NCBI RefSeq assembly: GCF_016624945.1
Contig: NZ_JACVUI010000001.1
Coordinates: 186,001 to 250,000 of the forward strand
Length of the DNA: 64,000 bases
Origin: Acinetobacter sp. S54
Lineage (GTDB): Bacteria > Pseudomonadota > Gammaproteobacteria > Pseudomonadales > Moraxellaceae
Direction of reading: 5' to 3'
Shown: piece after piece, positions 17,837 through 28,000 of the stretch
Numbering within the stretch: position 1 is the first letter of the stretch
Layout of the letters: every line of letters begins with the position of its first letter
The notes under the pieces: generated by a model
Databases searched by the model: none
The model's input: the letters and a program-made list of their open reading frames with translations, nothing else
What the model was told of the DNA's origin: nothing
Translations under genes and position numbers: made by a program

Positions 17837-17900
17837 GCATTCAGCAAAATTCAAATCCAACGCTTTTACCCATTTTAAAATTAATACAGGAATTATTCTT

Positions 17901-18956
17901 ATGGCACATTTAGTTGAAACAATGGTATTCACAGGACAGACCCCTTGGCATGGTCTGGGTAATGAACTCACACCCAACCAACCGATCGAAGTCTGGGCAG
18001 AGCAGGCAGGCATGGATTGGCGGATTGAATCCTCGGATGTTAGTTACATGGCACAGAATGAAAAGGGGCAGAGCATCATCATGCCATTTGAGGAACAAAG
18101 AGTGCTTTACCGTTCTGATACTCATGCACCGTTATCGGTGGTCAGCCAACGCTTTCAGGAAGTGCAACCTATGGAAATCCTACACTTCTACAAAGATTTA
18201 ACTGAACAATCGGGCTTTGAACTGGAAACCGCAGGCGTACTCAAAGGCGGCAAGAAATTCTGGGCACTGGCACGAACAGGACAAAGCTCAGCACTCAAAG
18301 GCAAGGATGTCAGCAACGGCTATATTTTATTGGCAACCGCTTGTGATGGCACACTGGCAACGACAGCTCAATTCACTTCTATTCGAGTGGTGTGTAACAA
18401 CACTTTGGCGATTGCGCTCAAAGGACAAAACAGCAGTGCAGGTGTGGTTAAAGTGCCGCACAGTACCAAATTCAATGCTGAAAAAGTCAAGCAGCAACTT
18501 GGTATTTCAGTTCGTGCATGGGATGAACATATGTATGAAATGAAACAACTCAGTCAGCGTAAAGTGACTCAACAGGAAGCGGCAGCTTACTTTGATGCAG
18601 TGTTTAACAACACTAGCCTGAGTATGGCTGAGCAGGATGAAAGCATCATTCAGTTCTATCGAAATGCAGCCATGCCGAATCAAGGTATCAATACAATAAC
18701 CAAAGCGGACAATAAAACCGAACCGAATGGACGAGCCATGTCGAAAGTCATGACCATGTTTAACGGACATGGACGTGGGGCAGAGCTCAGTTCAGCCAAA
18801 GATACGGCGTATGGTTTACTGTGTGCCATTACCGAGTTCACAGATCATGAACGCCGAGCCATGAGCACTGATCATCGACTTGATTCAGCGTGGTTTGGTG
18901 CAGGCGCAGTGATCAAGCAACGGGGACTGGAACAAGCACTTCGAATGATTGCCTAA
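17901..18956 (+). CDS. DUF932 domain protein (phage/plasmid-like)
   Basis: A 351-residue protein of the DUF932 / TIGR03299 family, found on phages, plasmids and integrative elements and generally placed with recombination genes. Recognisable segments are TPWHGLGNELT near the N-terminus, TCDGTLATTAQFTSIRVVCNNTLA in the middle and GRGAELSSAKDTAYGLLCAITEFTDHER near the end. The ATG at 17901 has GGA upstream. Its biochemical role is unestablished; the next genes, a YqaJ nuclease and a directionality-factor-like protein, suggest a recombination module. Confidence 0.8.
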   Translation: MAHLVETMVFTGQTPWHGLGNELTPNQPIEVWAEQAGMDWRIESSDVSYMAQNEKGQSIIMPFEEQRVLYRSDTHAPLSVVSQRFQEVQPMEILHFYKDLTEQSGFELETAGVLKGGKKFWALARTGQSSALKGKDVSNGYILLATACDGTLATTAQFTSIRVVCNNTLAIALKGQNSSAGVVKVPHSTKFNAEKVKQQLGISVRAWDEHMYEMKQLSQRKVTQQEAAAYFDAVFNNTSLSMAEQDESIIQFYRNAAMPNQGINTITKADNKTEPNGRAMSKVMTMFNGHGRGAELSSAKDTAYGLLCAITEFTDHERRAMSTDHRLDSAWFGAGAVIKQRGLEQALRMIA

Positions 18957-19028
18957 ATTCAGTTTCAGTTAAGCCTGCTCCATTAGCCTAAGCAAACTGT
19001 AACACCGTACAAGCACAGCAACACCTTT

Positions 19029-19056
19029 AGCCGCACCCTCAGATGCGGCTTTTTTT
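19029..19056 (+). terminator. Terminator between DUF932 and YqaJ genes
   Basis: AGCCGCA / TGCGGCT stem, eight-base loop and six or more T. It is followed directly by ATGCCCAAAATT, also found after the next terminator at 20344. Confidence 0.85.
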
Positions 19057-19105
19057 ATGCCCAAAATTCAGCTTTTACGATTTTACCCAGATAGGAATAT
19101 TTCTA

Positions 19106-20248
19106 ATGAATAGCCATACTCAAATTCAAAATACCTTAAATCATCCACCGTTACAGCCGTATTCCCCCAACCTGAATCCAACCACTCAAAATTCACTGAC
19201 TCAACAGGTTGAAGTCGGAACTCGAACCAAACGAGATCGACCGAATACACAACCACGAAAAACCAAAGCACCCACAGCCAAACGCCTTGCCAATACCAAA
19301 CAGATGAATTACCAACAATGGCTAGAAGTCCGCAAACAGGGCATTGGCAGTAGTGATGCCGCTACCGCATGTGGACTGAATCCCTATATGTCGATGCTGG
19401 AACTGTGGATGATCAAGACAGGGCGGATGCAACAAAATATTGAGGACGAAAGTGCAGGCTATGCACCCTTGTATTGGGGCAAACAGCTTGAACCCTTAGT
19501 CGCTGAATACTACAGCATGCACACCAATCACAAAGTCCGTCGGGTTAATGCTGTACTTCAGCATCCTGATGAAGACAAGCATTTTATGCTTGCCAATTTG
19601 GACTATACCGTAGTGGGTAATGATGAAGTACAAATCTTGGAATGTAAAACCGTTGGGGAATATGGCGCAAAACTCTGGCGAGATGGCGTACCACTGTATG
19701 TCCTCTGCCAAGTCCAGCATCAATTGGCGGTGACAGGCAAACAAGCCGCACATATCTGTGCCTTGATCTGTGGGCATGAAAGCAAAATCTATAAAGTGAC
19801 ACGCAACGAAACCGTGATCCAGCACATCATTAATGCTGAACGACACTTCTGGCAATGTGTGGAATCGGATATTCCACCCAGTGTCGATGCTTCTGATTCA
19901 GCAGCCAAAGCCCTGCAACAACTTTACCCAGAGCAACTGCCATTAACAGTGGAAGATCTGACTCAAAATGAACAAGCCAACTACTTATTTAATCAACTGT
20001 TAGAGGAGCGACATAAAGTTGAACAGCACCAGCAGTATTTTGATGAACTCAAACATCAATTACAAATGATGATGAAAGATGCAGAGCGAGCAGTGTTTAC
20101 AGGTGGGTCGGTGACATGGAAGAAATCACAGGATTCCATCAGCCTAGACAGTAAATCCTTACTTAAACAGTATCCTGAATATCTACAGCAGTTTCCACAG
20201 ACCAAAGCAGGAACACGAAGATTTCAGATTTACCCGAATGGTGGATAA
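19106..20248 (+). CDS. YqaJ-family viral recombinase (lambda exonuclease-like)
   Basis: A 380-residue nuclease of the lambda-exonuclease/YqaJ fold, which resects double-stranded DNA ends for single-strand-annealing recombination. After a basic, low-complexity 75-residue N-terminus come GIGSSDAATACGLNPYMS (family signature), LEPLVAEYY, NLDYTVVG with a metal-binding Asp, and LECKT giving the Glu-x-Lys of the active site, then QVQHQLAVTG. The start at 19106 has GGAAT upstream. It sits between the DUF932 gene and a directionality-factor-like gene. No annealing protein (Bet/RecT) is evident nearby. Confidence 0.82.
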   Translation: MNSHTQIQNTLNHPPLQPYSPNLNPTTQNSLTQQVEVGTRTKRDRPNTQPRKTKAPTAKRLANTKQMNYQQWLEVRKQGIGSSDAATACGLNPYMSMLELWMIKTGRMQQNIEDESAGYAPLYWGKQLEPLVAEYYSMHTNHKVRRVNAVLQHPDEDKHFMLANLDYTVVGNDEVQILECKTVGEYGAKLWRDGVPLYVLCQVQHQLAVTGKQAAHICALICGHESKIYKVTRNETVIQHIINAERHFWQCVESDIPPSVDASDSAAKALQQLYPEQLPLTVEDLTQNEQANYLFNQLLEERHKVEQHQQYFDELKHQLQMMMKDAERAVFTGGSVTWKKSQDSISLDSKSLLKQYPEYLQQFPQTKAGTRRFQIYPNGG

Positions 20249-20318
20249 GGCAGCTACGCAGATCCAGCATTTATTTCTTCAACAAACGTATCAAATCAAC
20301 CAATACCCAAACCAACCG

Positions 20319-20349
20319 ATCCCGTACCCCAACAGGTATGGGATTTTTT
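20319..20349 (+). terminator. Terminator between YqaJ and the RDF-like gene
   Basis: ATCCCGTACC / GGTATGGGAT, a 10-bp stem with one G-U pair, six-base loop and six T. The following 12 bases repeat those after the terminator at 19029. Confidence 0.8.
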
Positions 20350-20398
20350 ATGCCCAAAATTTATTGATTCAAATTTAAACATCATAGAGGACATCACC

Positions 20399-21295
20399 AT
20401 GATTAAAGGTTTAGCCATTACACCACCTGTACTCGGTCGTATCAGTATCGGCAAAATTGTAGAAAAGAACGGTAAACGTCTGCCTGAAAAAGATGACCAA
20501 TTTACCATTACCAGCCAAATCCAGAATAAGGATGGCTGGGTGAAACACCCCTTGGATGAACAGTTACGTGCCAAAGCACAAAACCAGAAACTCAGAACCA
20601 TTCCAGTACGCATGATCTTTAATGATCCTGAACTGAATCTACGGGCAGAGTACAGCCTGTTTGACCGACAAACAGGACGCCTAATCTGCTCAGGCAATGG
20701 CGAAACTTCTCAGCGATTGGGACAAAATGGGATTGAACAACATCCATGCCCATCACCTGATTTATGCCCTTTGGCACAAGGTGGACTGTGCAAGCCTTAC
20801 GGCAGATTGTATGTCAATCTGGATGAATCGGATGAGTTTGGCACATTCATCTTTAGAACCACAGGCTTTAATAGCATCCGCACTTTGGCAGCACGGCTTC
20901 GTTACTACCATGCAGCATCGGGTGATCTACTGTCATGTCTACCTTTGCAACTCACTCTTAGAGGTAAAAGTACCACTCAAAGTTATCGTACCCCGATCTA
21001 CTACGTGGATTTAACTTTACGTGATGGCACAAACCTAAAAGATGCGATTAGCTCAGCCAAACAGATGGATGAACAGAGCAAGGCAGCAGGATTTTATCAG
21101 GAGGCGTTGGACCATGTGGCACGACAAGGTTATGGAAATGCTAGTTTTGAGGTAGGTGGGGAAGAGGGGCTGGATATTGTTGAGGAGTTTTACCCGGAGG
21201 AATCGAAATCAGAGCAGCATCAGCAGACTAATGAATTGACTCATGTACATGATATTCAGAAAGGGTTGCAGCAATCGGTTCAGGCTTTGAATTGA
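20399..21295 (+). CDS. Recombination-directionality-factor-like (Gp3-like) protein
   Basis: A 298-residue protein often annotated as hydrolase or metal-binding protein and placed in the Gp3-like recombination-directionality-factor family. Visible features: N-terminal MIKGLAITPPVLGRISIGKI, a Cys cluster CPSPDLCPLAQGGLC (residues roughly 120-135) likely to bind a metal, and GTFIFRTTGFNSIRTLAARL. AGAGGA lies before the ATG. Its place after DUF932 and YqaJ genes fits a recombination or excision module, though the island integrase is a tyrosine enzyme while Gp3 of phage phiRv1-type systems works with serine integrases; the functional label is therefore uncertain. Confidence 0.65.
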   Translation: MIKGLAITPPVLGRISIGKIVEKNGKRLPEKDDQFTITSQIQNKDGWVKHPLDEQLRAKAQNQKLRTIPVRMIFNDPELNLRAEYSLFDRQTGRLICSGNGETSQRLGQNGIEQHPCPSPDLCPLAQGGLCKPYGRLYVNLDESDEFGTFIFRTTGFNSIRTLAARLRYYHAASGDLLSCLPLQLTLRGKSTTQSYRTPIYYVDLTLRDGTNLKDAISSAKQMDEQSKAAGFYQEALDHVARQGYGNASFEVGGEEGLDIVEEFYPEESKSEQHQQTNELTHVHDIQKGLQQSVQALN

Positions 21296-21383
21296 TTAGG
21301 TGGAAGCAGGACGTTTTTTCTTACGGCGAGCTCTATTATTTGAGCGAAATTGCGCTCGCATCATTGATTGGGAGAAAAACATC

Positions 21384-21617
21384 ATGAATGCGTTCACAGG
21401 TCAAACTTTTCAGATGAATCAAATCATTAACATCAAACATGTTGTTGAATTTACTGCTCTGAGCAAATCAAAAATCTATGAGATGATAAATAAGAAATCA
21501 AAGTATTACGATCCGACATTTCCTCAGCCTATACGGTTAACAGAGATGCGTATTGGTTGGTCTGCTTGGGAAATCCATCAGTGGATTGAGTCTAAGATGG
21601 AACAAAGGGAAGAGTGA
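21384..21617 (+). CDS. AlpA-family helix-turn-helix regulator
   Basis: A 77-residue DNA-binding protein. The sequence VVEFTALSKSKIYEMINKK, FPQPIRLTEMRIGWSAWEIHQWI is the standard AlpA/excisionase pattern: a helix-turn-helix followed by a wing and the W-x-x-x-E-I-x-x-W element. AlpA proteins regulate integrase or act as excision factors on P4-like islands, matching the integrase type here. GGGAGAAA lies upstream of the ATG at 21384, which is preferred over an earlier ATG at 21300. Confidence 0.82.
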   Translation: MNAFTGQTFQMNQIINIKHVVEFTALSKSKIYEMINKKSKYYDPTFPQPIRLTEMRIGWSAWEIHQWIESKMEQREE

Positions 21618-21620
21618 TTT

Positions 21621-21911
21621 ATGGTTGAAAATAATCTGAATGATGAAGTGATAAAAATTTTCATTGAAAGTAGGTTGGTGAAATATGAGAATTTTAATCT
21701 AGTGCAAGGCTCTATAGGCAGATCATTTAATAGGTATGATGTAGTTTTTAGATTAAATGAACGGCATTTAGAACTAGTCTCAATTGAGGAAAATAAAGTA
21801 TTAGAAAAGGTGCAGATAGTTGATATGGACGCTAGTGAGTGTATTGCATTTGCTAAGCAGGCTTATATGGTATTTCATCAAACTATTTGTGAAATCAAGA
21901 AAAGCCATTAG
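21621..21911 (+). CDS. Hypothetical protein (96 aa)
   Basis: Begins three bases after the AlpA-like gene and is very probably co-transcribed with it (GGGAAGAG before the ATG). The 96 residues are mixed alpha/beta with a charged N-terminus and no membrane segment; nothing recognisable. A perfect inverted repeat follows the stop codon. Confidence 0.55.
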   Translation: MVENNLNDEVIKIFIESRLVKYENFNLVQGSIGRSFNRYDVVFRLNERHLELVSIEENKVLEKVQIVDMDASECIAFAKQAYMVFHQTICEIKKSH

Positions 21912-21919
21912 TAGCTTTC

Positions 21920-21960
21920 CAGATTAGTGACAAACTTAACCGAAGTTTGTCACTAATCTG
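21920..21960. terminator. Perfect 18-bp inverted repeat, probable terminator
   Basis: 18-base arms pair perfectly around an AACCG loop. It begins nine bases after the stop codon of the 96-aa gene. The following bases contain T-rich sequence after a short gap, so termination is likely, though an operator role for the downstream dptF operon is possible. Confidence 0.6.
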
Positions 21961-22153
21961 ACGAGAGCTTTTACTCTTTTATTTTTTGTTTTCGAGCCTA
22001 ACTTATAAAAAATTAGTATCTGTGAGCTAAGGGAACAGAGGTAAACTGACCATAAAGCAAAGATTATTAACTCATCATCTGTGTGGTTTTGTGGTAGATT
22101 AAATAAATTTAGAATATTAAATTAATATTAATCAACAGTATGGTGAGGGTGTT

Positions 22154-23758
22154 ATGCAGTTTATTAATGCATTAGGTGTATTATCAAAATCTTCATCATA
22201 TGCGGTTACAACAGAAAATGAACTTGATGAGAACTTAACCACAGTAAAAGAAAGTTTATATGTTGCTATGCCCATTGAACACGATGTCATGGAGTTGTTG
22301 GCAGGAATAACAGAAAAGTCAAAAAAAGTTATTTTTCTTTGTGGAAGTAGTGGGGATGGTAAATCCGAATTATTAGTGCGAGCTAAGCAGCAGTATGACA
22401 GCCCCTATATTAAGTTCCATTTAGATGCTACACATAGTTTTGAGCCACACGATACAGCTATTGTTACTTTAGACAAAATTTTTAGTGAGTTTGAAGAGGG
22501 GAATCATTCTTTAGTCATCGGAATAAATATTGGGATGCTAGGAAACTATGCTGAAGAAGCACAAAATCCTTCAATTAGGCAAAAGCTGAAAAAATACTTA
22601 GAGTGTCAAGAAAGCTCAGAGGACTTTAATTTTATTAATTTTGAGAACTATCCAAAATTTGAAATTACTAAGGATGGTTATGATAGTGAGTTCCTGCTAC
22701 AGATTCTTCATCGAATAACTTCACCTACATCTGAACTTTATAGATTATTCGAGAGAGAGGAATTTGAAGGATTAAGTGGTCCTGACTTTTTAAATTTTGT
22801 AAATTACAAGTTGCTTTGTAATATACAAATACAACGAGTATTAGTTGAGCTATTACTGAAAATTAGATTATTCCGAAATCAGTTTATTACTGCCAGAACA
22901 TTTTTAGATTTAATTTATGAGCTTGTAGCAGGGAAAGACTATCTTTTTAATAATATATTCAGTTGCAGTGATAATGAAATTTTAGAAAAAGCTATTGAAT
23001 TTGATCCATCTAGATTGAGAACCAAGACAATTGATCGTTTCGTAATTGCATATGAATTAAGCGGCCTCTCTGACGACTTTCAAGTATTCTGTGAACAAAT
23101 TTTATCAGAGTTAATGATTAAAAATTTAAATAGCTCTAGTTCATATATAAGACTATTTTACTTATTGAAATTTATAGACTTAGGTAATAATTTTCACAAG
23201 AAATTTGAGGAAGATTTTACAGAAAATTTATTGTTGAGTTATTTAGATATTTATAGGAATCATAAATACTATGATCCAGCTAAGTCTAAACAAGTTTTAA
23301 GAAATTTCTATAATAAAGAACTATTTAGTGCTTTAAGAAGTTATATAAATAAGAAAGCCCCATATTTGGAAGATGATCAATTTTTAATGACTGAATATGA
23401 TAATTATCAAGTAATTTCACACCTCAAACTCACTCCTGATTTTTCGGCAATAGAAAACACCCAACAAAAAAAGGGAAGTGGGAGCTTCAATGTCTATATT
23501 AAAATTAAAGATTTTTCAGAAGAAAAGAGAGACCTAAGAGATAGTTTTTCTATAGATATCAATTTGTATGAGCTATTAAATAAATTAAGATCAGGATATA
23601 GGCCAAACAAGAATGATAGAAGTGTAGTAGTTGTTCTGAATGAAATTGTAAATAGATTAATAAACTTTGCACATAAATCTAGTCGAATTAATTTTAAAAG
23701 TAGTTCGAATGAAATTAAATTTATTTTAGAAGATAATTGTATTGAGGTTGGGGGCTGA
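22154..23758 (+). CDS. dptF: DNA phosphorothioation-dependent restriction protein DptF
   Basis: DptF is one of three proteins (F, G, H) that restrict DNA lacking the phosphorothioate marks made by DndABCDE. The 534 residues contain a P-loop GSSGDGKS at 64-71, expected for this ATPase family, followed by a predominantly helical region. The ATG is preceded by GGTGAGGG. It is the first gene of a rightward operon; dptG follows after two bases. Codon usage is clearly more AT-rich than the recombination cassette to the left, indicating separate acquisition. Confidence 0.88.
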   Translation: MQFINALGVLSKSSSYAVTTENELDENLTTVKESLYVAMPIEHDVMELLAGITEKSKKVIFLCGSSGDGKSELLVRAKQQYDSPYIKFHLDATHSFEPHDTAIVTLDKIFSEFEEGNHSLVIGINIGMLGNYAEEAQNPSIRQKLKKYLECQESSEDFNFINFENYPKFEITKDGYDSEFLLQILHRITSPTSELYRLFEREEFEGLSGPDFLNFVNYKLLCNIQIQRVLVELLLKIRLFRNQFITARTFLDLIYELVAGKDYLFNNIFSCSDNEILEKAIEFDPSRLRTKTIDRFVIAYELSGLSDDFQVFCEQILSELMIKNLNSSSSYIRLFYLLKFIDLGNNFHKKFEEDFTENLLLSYLDIYRNHKYYDPAKSKQVLRNFYNKELFSALRSYINKKAPYLEDDQFLMTEYDNYQVISHLKLTPDFSAIENTQQKKGSGSFNVYIKIKDFSEEKRDLRDSFSIDINLYELLNKLRSGYRPNKNDRSVVVVLNEIVNRLINFAHKSSRINFKSSSNEIKFILEDNCIEVGG

Positions 23759-23760
23759 GG

Positions 23761-25062
23761 ATGAGCTTAATTAATAACTTAAAGCCAGCTAGTAATAGTA
23801 TGGCAACATTTTATCCTATCAGTACTAACGAGAATAGTAATGACTTCAATTGGGATACTGTAACTAATCTATTTTTAAAAGAACTTTATGGGTTAGTCTC
23901 AGAAAATAAAATAGAAACTGAATTGAAAATATTTCATCAGGAGTTTGAAGAAAAGTTTAAACATCAAGTATCTGATAGGCAGGCTTGGCAAGTTATTGAA
24001 AATATTTATTTTTTAAACAAAAGTGTTGCTAAGATATCTCCTAAATTGCGTATTTTTTCATTATCGGATGATACCCATAACTTATCAGCTGAGAGAAGAA
24101 TAGTTAGCCTTCTTAAAACCTTACTAAAAAGAGGTTATGTCTATCAAGATGACGTAAATAACTTAAATTTTATAGAACAACTAATTTTTGAATCATTTGA
24201 GAAAATGTTTCCCAGCAATGCATTAGATATTTCGGGGATTAACTCCTATTTGCCTAAGCTATCAACTATTTTTTCAGAAGATTTAATTTTTTTAACTACT
24301 AACTCAAAATATTTTTTAGAAAATATTCAATTGTTTATAGAGATTTATATCTGTATCTATACAGCTCAACTATCTATAGTTATAAATAGTTGGAGAGAAG
24401 CCAAAGAGCCCGAAATTAAAGATTGTTATTTCATTTTGGATACCGAAAGGGCTAGTCGGGAACGTGTATCATTACAACGAAGTGGTTACAAATTGGTGGA
24501 GAAAGGGCTCGAATCAATATTTCCTATACTTGCATTAACTGAAAGCTTACAGAGTAATGTGGAACAAAAAGTCCCTTTATGGCAACTAAGAACAACTTTA
24601 ACAGATCAAGACATTGAACCCTTAAAAAAATATTGCCAAGACTTTTCTAAAGATCGTGGTCTACCAATTTCTGATAGCGATTTATTTGATTTATCATCAA
24701 TTTTAGATGAATTACAGCGGTTATATAAAGCGCAATTCGCGAAAGGGGAAACACGAGCAAGCCGCAATGTTAATGTTGTACGAGCAATAAAAAATATAAT
24801 TCTTAAACCTTTTACGCAATCTAGAGGAAGTGCGGGAACAGTATTTGTTCTTACTCAAGAATATTTATTGTTGTTGACTAATTTAGTAATTGGTAAAAGA
24901 GAAAAGCTTCGATTATATGAAGTCATTAAAGAGCTAGAGCTACGAGGAATATTTTTTGATAAGGAAAGTAGGAAAGCCTTAGTTGAGTTTTATGAACGCT
25001 TAGGTAATGTAGAAAAAATGAGTGATAGTGGGGATGCAATCTATGTCAAAAAAACAATATGA
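23761..25062 (+). CDS. dptG: DNA phosphorothioation-dependent restriction protein DptG
   Basis: The 433-residue middle member of the dptFGH restriction operon, identified mainly by position and length between a DptF P-loop protein and a HerA-like DptH. It is predominantly helical with no catalytic motif that I can read; a structural or coupling role in the FGH complex is inferred. GGGGGCTGAGG before the ATG serves as ribosome-binding site inside the dptF end. Its last 20 bases overlap the preferred dptH start, so translation is coupled. Confidence 0.8.
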   Translation: MSLINNLKPASNSMATFYPISTNENSNDFNWDTVTNLFLKELYGLVSENKIETELKIFHQEFEEKFKHQVSDRQAWQVIENIYFLNKSVAKISPKLRIFSLSDDTHNLSAERRIVSLLKTLLKRGYVYQDDVNNLNFIEQLIFESFEKMFPSNALDISGINSYLPKLSTIFSEDLIFLTTNSKYFLENIQLFIEIYICIYTAQLSIVINSWREAKEPEIKDCYFILDTERASRERVSLQRSGYKLVEKGLESIFPILALTESLQSNVEQKVPLWQLRTTLTDQDIEPLKKYCQDFSKDRGLPISDSDLFDLSSILDELQRLYKAQFAKGETRASRNVNVVRAIKNIILKPFTQSRGSAGTVFVLTQEYLLLLTNLVIGKREKLRLYEVIKELELRGIFFDKESRKALVEFYERLGNVEKMSDSGDAIYVKKTI

Positions 25063-28000
25063 AGATTTTTTAGTTGAACTCTTTTTTGACTGGGCTGAAA
25101 GTCATTTGAAAATAGGTGAAAAATTACACTTTAAATCTCCAGATGATAATAACAGCTCAAAGCTGTTTAAGGCATTCCAGCGAAAAGCTATTTCTTCTTT
25201 TTTACTTGGAAGTTATAGTCTTTATTATTTTACATTAAATGGTTACAAAGTCATTCCTGTACTTCATTCAGACCTTGATATTGGTTATTCTGAAAATTAT
25301 ATCTCTCGTCTAAGAGATTTAGTTTCAAGCCAAATAGGGGATTTCAAAGATTCTATCTTACTTATTATTCATAACTCTTCTCTAGATACATTGAATAATT
25401 CCTCCAGAGACTTGACATTAACGGATAATATTTGGAATCCAAAGAAAATTTATCAATCTTTGATGAATTTTATTGATGAAAGTCCTTTTAAAGACCATCA
25501 AATTTCTAAACAACTTTTGAAACATCAGTTTGAACTTATTCTTGCTGATGGCGCAACGATGTTCGGCTTTAGGGAGCTCTTTAATGCTGTTCAAGATGGA
25601 AAAATTGAATTTAATGAGCTTGGTTATTTAAATGATTCTGCATTAGAAAGCTGGAGCGGGTCTAATATAAGCCAAATTGAGAAGCGGTTAGGGGAAAATA
25701 AAAGATTAAAAGATGATATTGAATATATAGTTGAGCAATTTCCAACTGAATATGTTGAAAAATTAGTTGATTTAGATTTTAGTGAAAAATTTATTGAGAA
25801 GTATTTTGATAAAAATGACCTAGAATCATGGAGAAAAAATTTAGACTTCGGTGAGTGTCAGCAAGAACGAGAAAGAAATTCCATTGATTTCATTGAACTC
25901 TCAGAATTAACTACTTCTGTTGAAAAGTTTTATCATAGAACTAGAGGTGATGGTTCTCAGAAAGGAAGTGCTGCTGTTCGTGATCATCATTTAATCTTAG
26001 AGGTCTCACCATTTACTTCCCTAATTAACATAGATATTTCGTTTGTAAAAGGTCAGTTGGCTGAGGGTGATTTTAAATCAACAAGAAAATTTAAAAAGTC
26101 TGCTGGTTTTAAAATTAATAATAGATCTAGTAAAAAAACTATATTAGAAGTAGAGATGGAGTTTGATGGAGAAATTAAGTATTTAGATTTTGAGATAAAA
26201 AGATCTAAACCAAAAGAATGTTTTAAATTTAAAATTCTCTTAATTCCTGAAAATATTTTCCCAATTGATTCTTTTGCAAATAAGTTTTTACTAGCGCCAT
26301 CTAAAGAACAGTTGGTACTTGAAACAGATCAATCTGATTTTATTTTTAATAGTGATATAGACTCTATTTATACCTTAGATAAATGTGATGAAATTGTTGA
26401 TATTAATGATTTTGGAGCTGTAGATTTTGATAGGCTACTCAATACAGAAGAACAAGTTAATTTTAGTCTTAGAAATGGGAATAAAACTTTAAATTTTGAA
26501 GTTCAGGGTATTTTATCTGTTTCGAGTTTGAGCTTACCACTAATCTTTAATATTGAAGCTTATCAACATTTTTTTAATGACCAAGTCTTTGGTGTTTATA
26601 ATACAAGAAATTTACGGATTTCAATCTTGGGGCGAGAATACAAGATTAAAAATGAGTATAAAAAGTTACTTGATTTGGAAGTTAATCTAATAGAAAAGAA
26701 AATAATTTCTAATAAAACTGCTTTTGGATATGAAATTACTGTTGATGATATTGTTTTAAGTTATCCTATCTTAGGAGATGCTTATGCGAAATTGTATAGC
26801 TATCTAGAACAACGAAATACAGTAATAAGTTTGGTTTCATGGGGAGTTGAATTTACGAGTATAGTTGAATCTATAGTCAATGAATATGTGAAACTTATAC
26901 ATGAAATTCCTACAAAAAGGATGCTCTCTTCTGATGCTAAGATGTTGGTTAATATTGGTTTTTTTAGATTGGATGGGTGTGAATATATAAGTCCTATCCA
27001 TCCACTAAATCTCTCATATTTTTTAAATTTAATAAAAACATGCCGTGAAGATAAAACAAACTCTTTTGAAACATTACATGCAACTACTCTTCGAAGGCTT
27101 AATGCTGAAGGCTTGTTGCCTTTTAATTGGCATATTGATCATGAATTTAGTTATAGTCAGGTCTTAATCGAGCATCCTATGTGGATTAAGGTAATACCCA
27201 AAAAGTTGACAAAGCTAGACTATATTAAACCTTTGGTTCGACAAAAAACTAATGAATTTATTGAAGCTTTTAAAATTTTGTTTAATCAAGGTGAAAGAGA
27301 TACTTTATTAATAAACTCAATCCATAATGAATTTAATCAAGAGCTATTCCTTGGTTTAGTTGAATTTGTTCAGAGAGTCAAAGCCCAAGATGTTCCAAAA
27401 ATTCACGTCAATTTATATGATGATGAGTTGGTTAATACCTACTTTGACGTAGTGGCTGATGCCACAAGCCAAACTGATCTGAAAAAACTATGTAAGTTAT
27501 CGATAAAAGATCAAAATTCAGATCAAGTCGCGGATCTCATTCGTAGAAGAATTACATATAGTAAATTTGAAATTACGAGTGAGATGAAGTTTAAATATGC
27601 TCATCTAACTTTTATTCGAAATAATACTCCTGTTGAAGTTGCAAATGTTGATTTAAAGGCTGAAAAGACAGGAATTGCTTGTAGAGGGTTACTTGCTGGA
27701 GAGACATCTTATCATCAAGAAAACACTTACTTTACAACAGCAGGATTGAAGGGTTTACCTCATCACAATAATCCTGCAATTCAGATTGTGCAACGTTATA
27801 GTGCGCTGAGTCATGCGGCTTGGAAGAATCAAAATTTCTATGAATCAAATGGCTTATCTTTAAAAGTATCTAATAAGCTACAGCTTCTTCTTGATAGTGC
27901 GTATGAAGACAGCTTATGGACGGTTATTATTGATCCAAAGGTAACGTTAGATTTTTTTAAAGCTCAGCAAGATGTTGTATTAATTCATTACTCTGATAAT

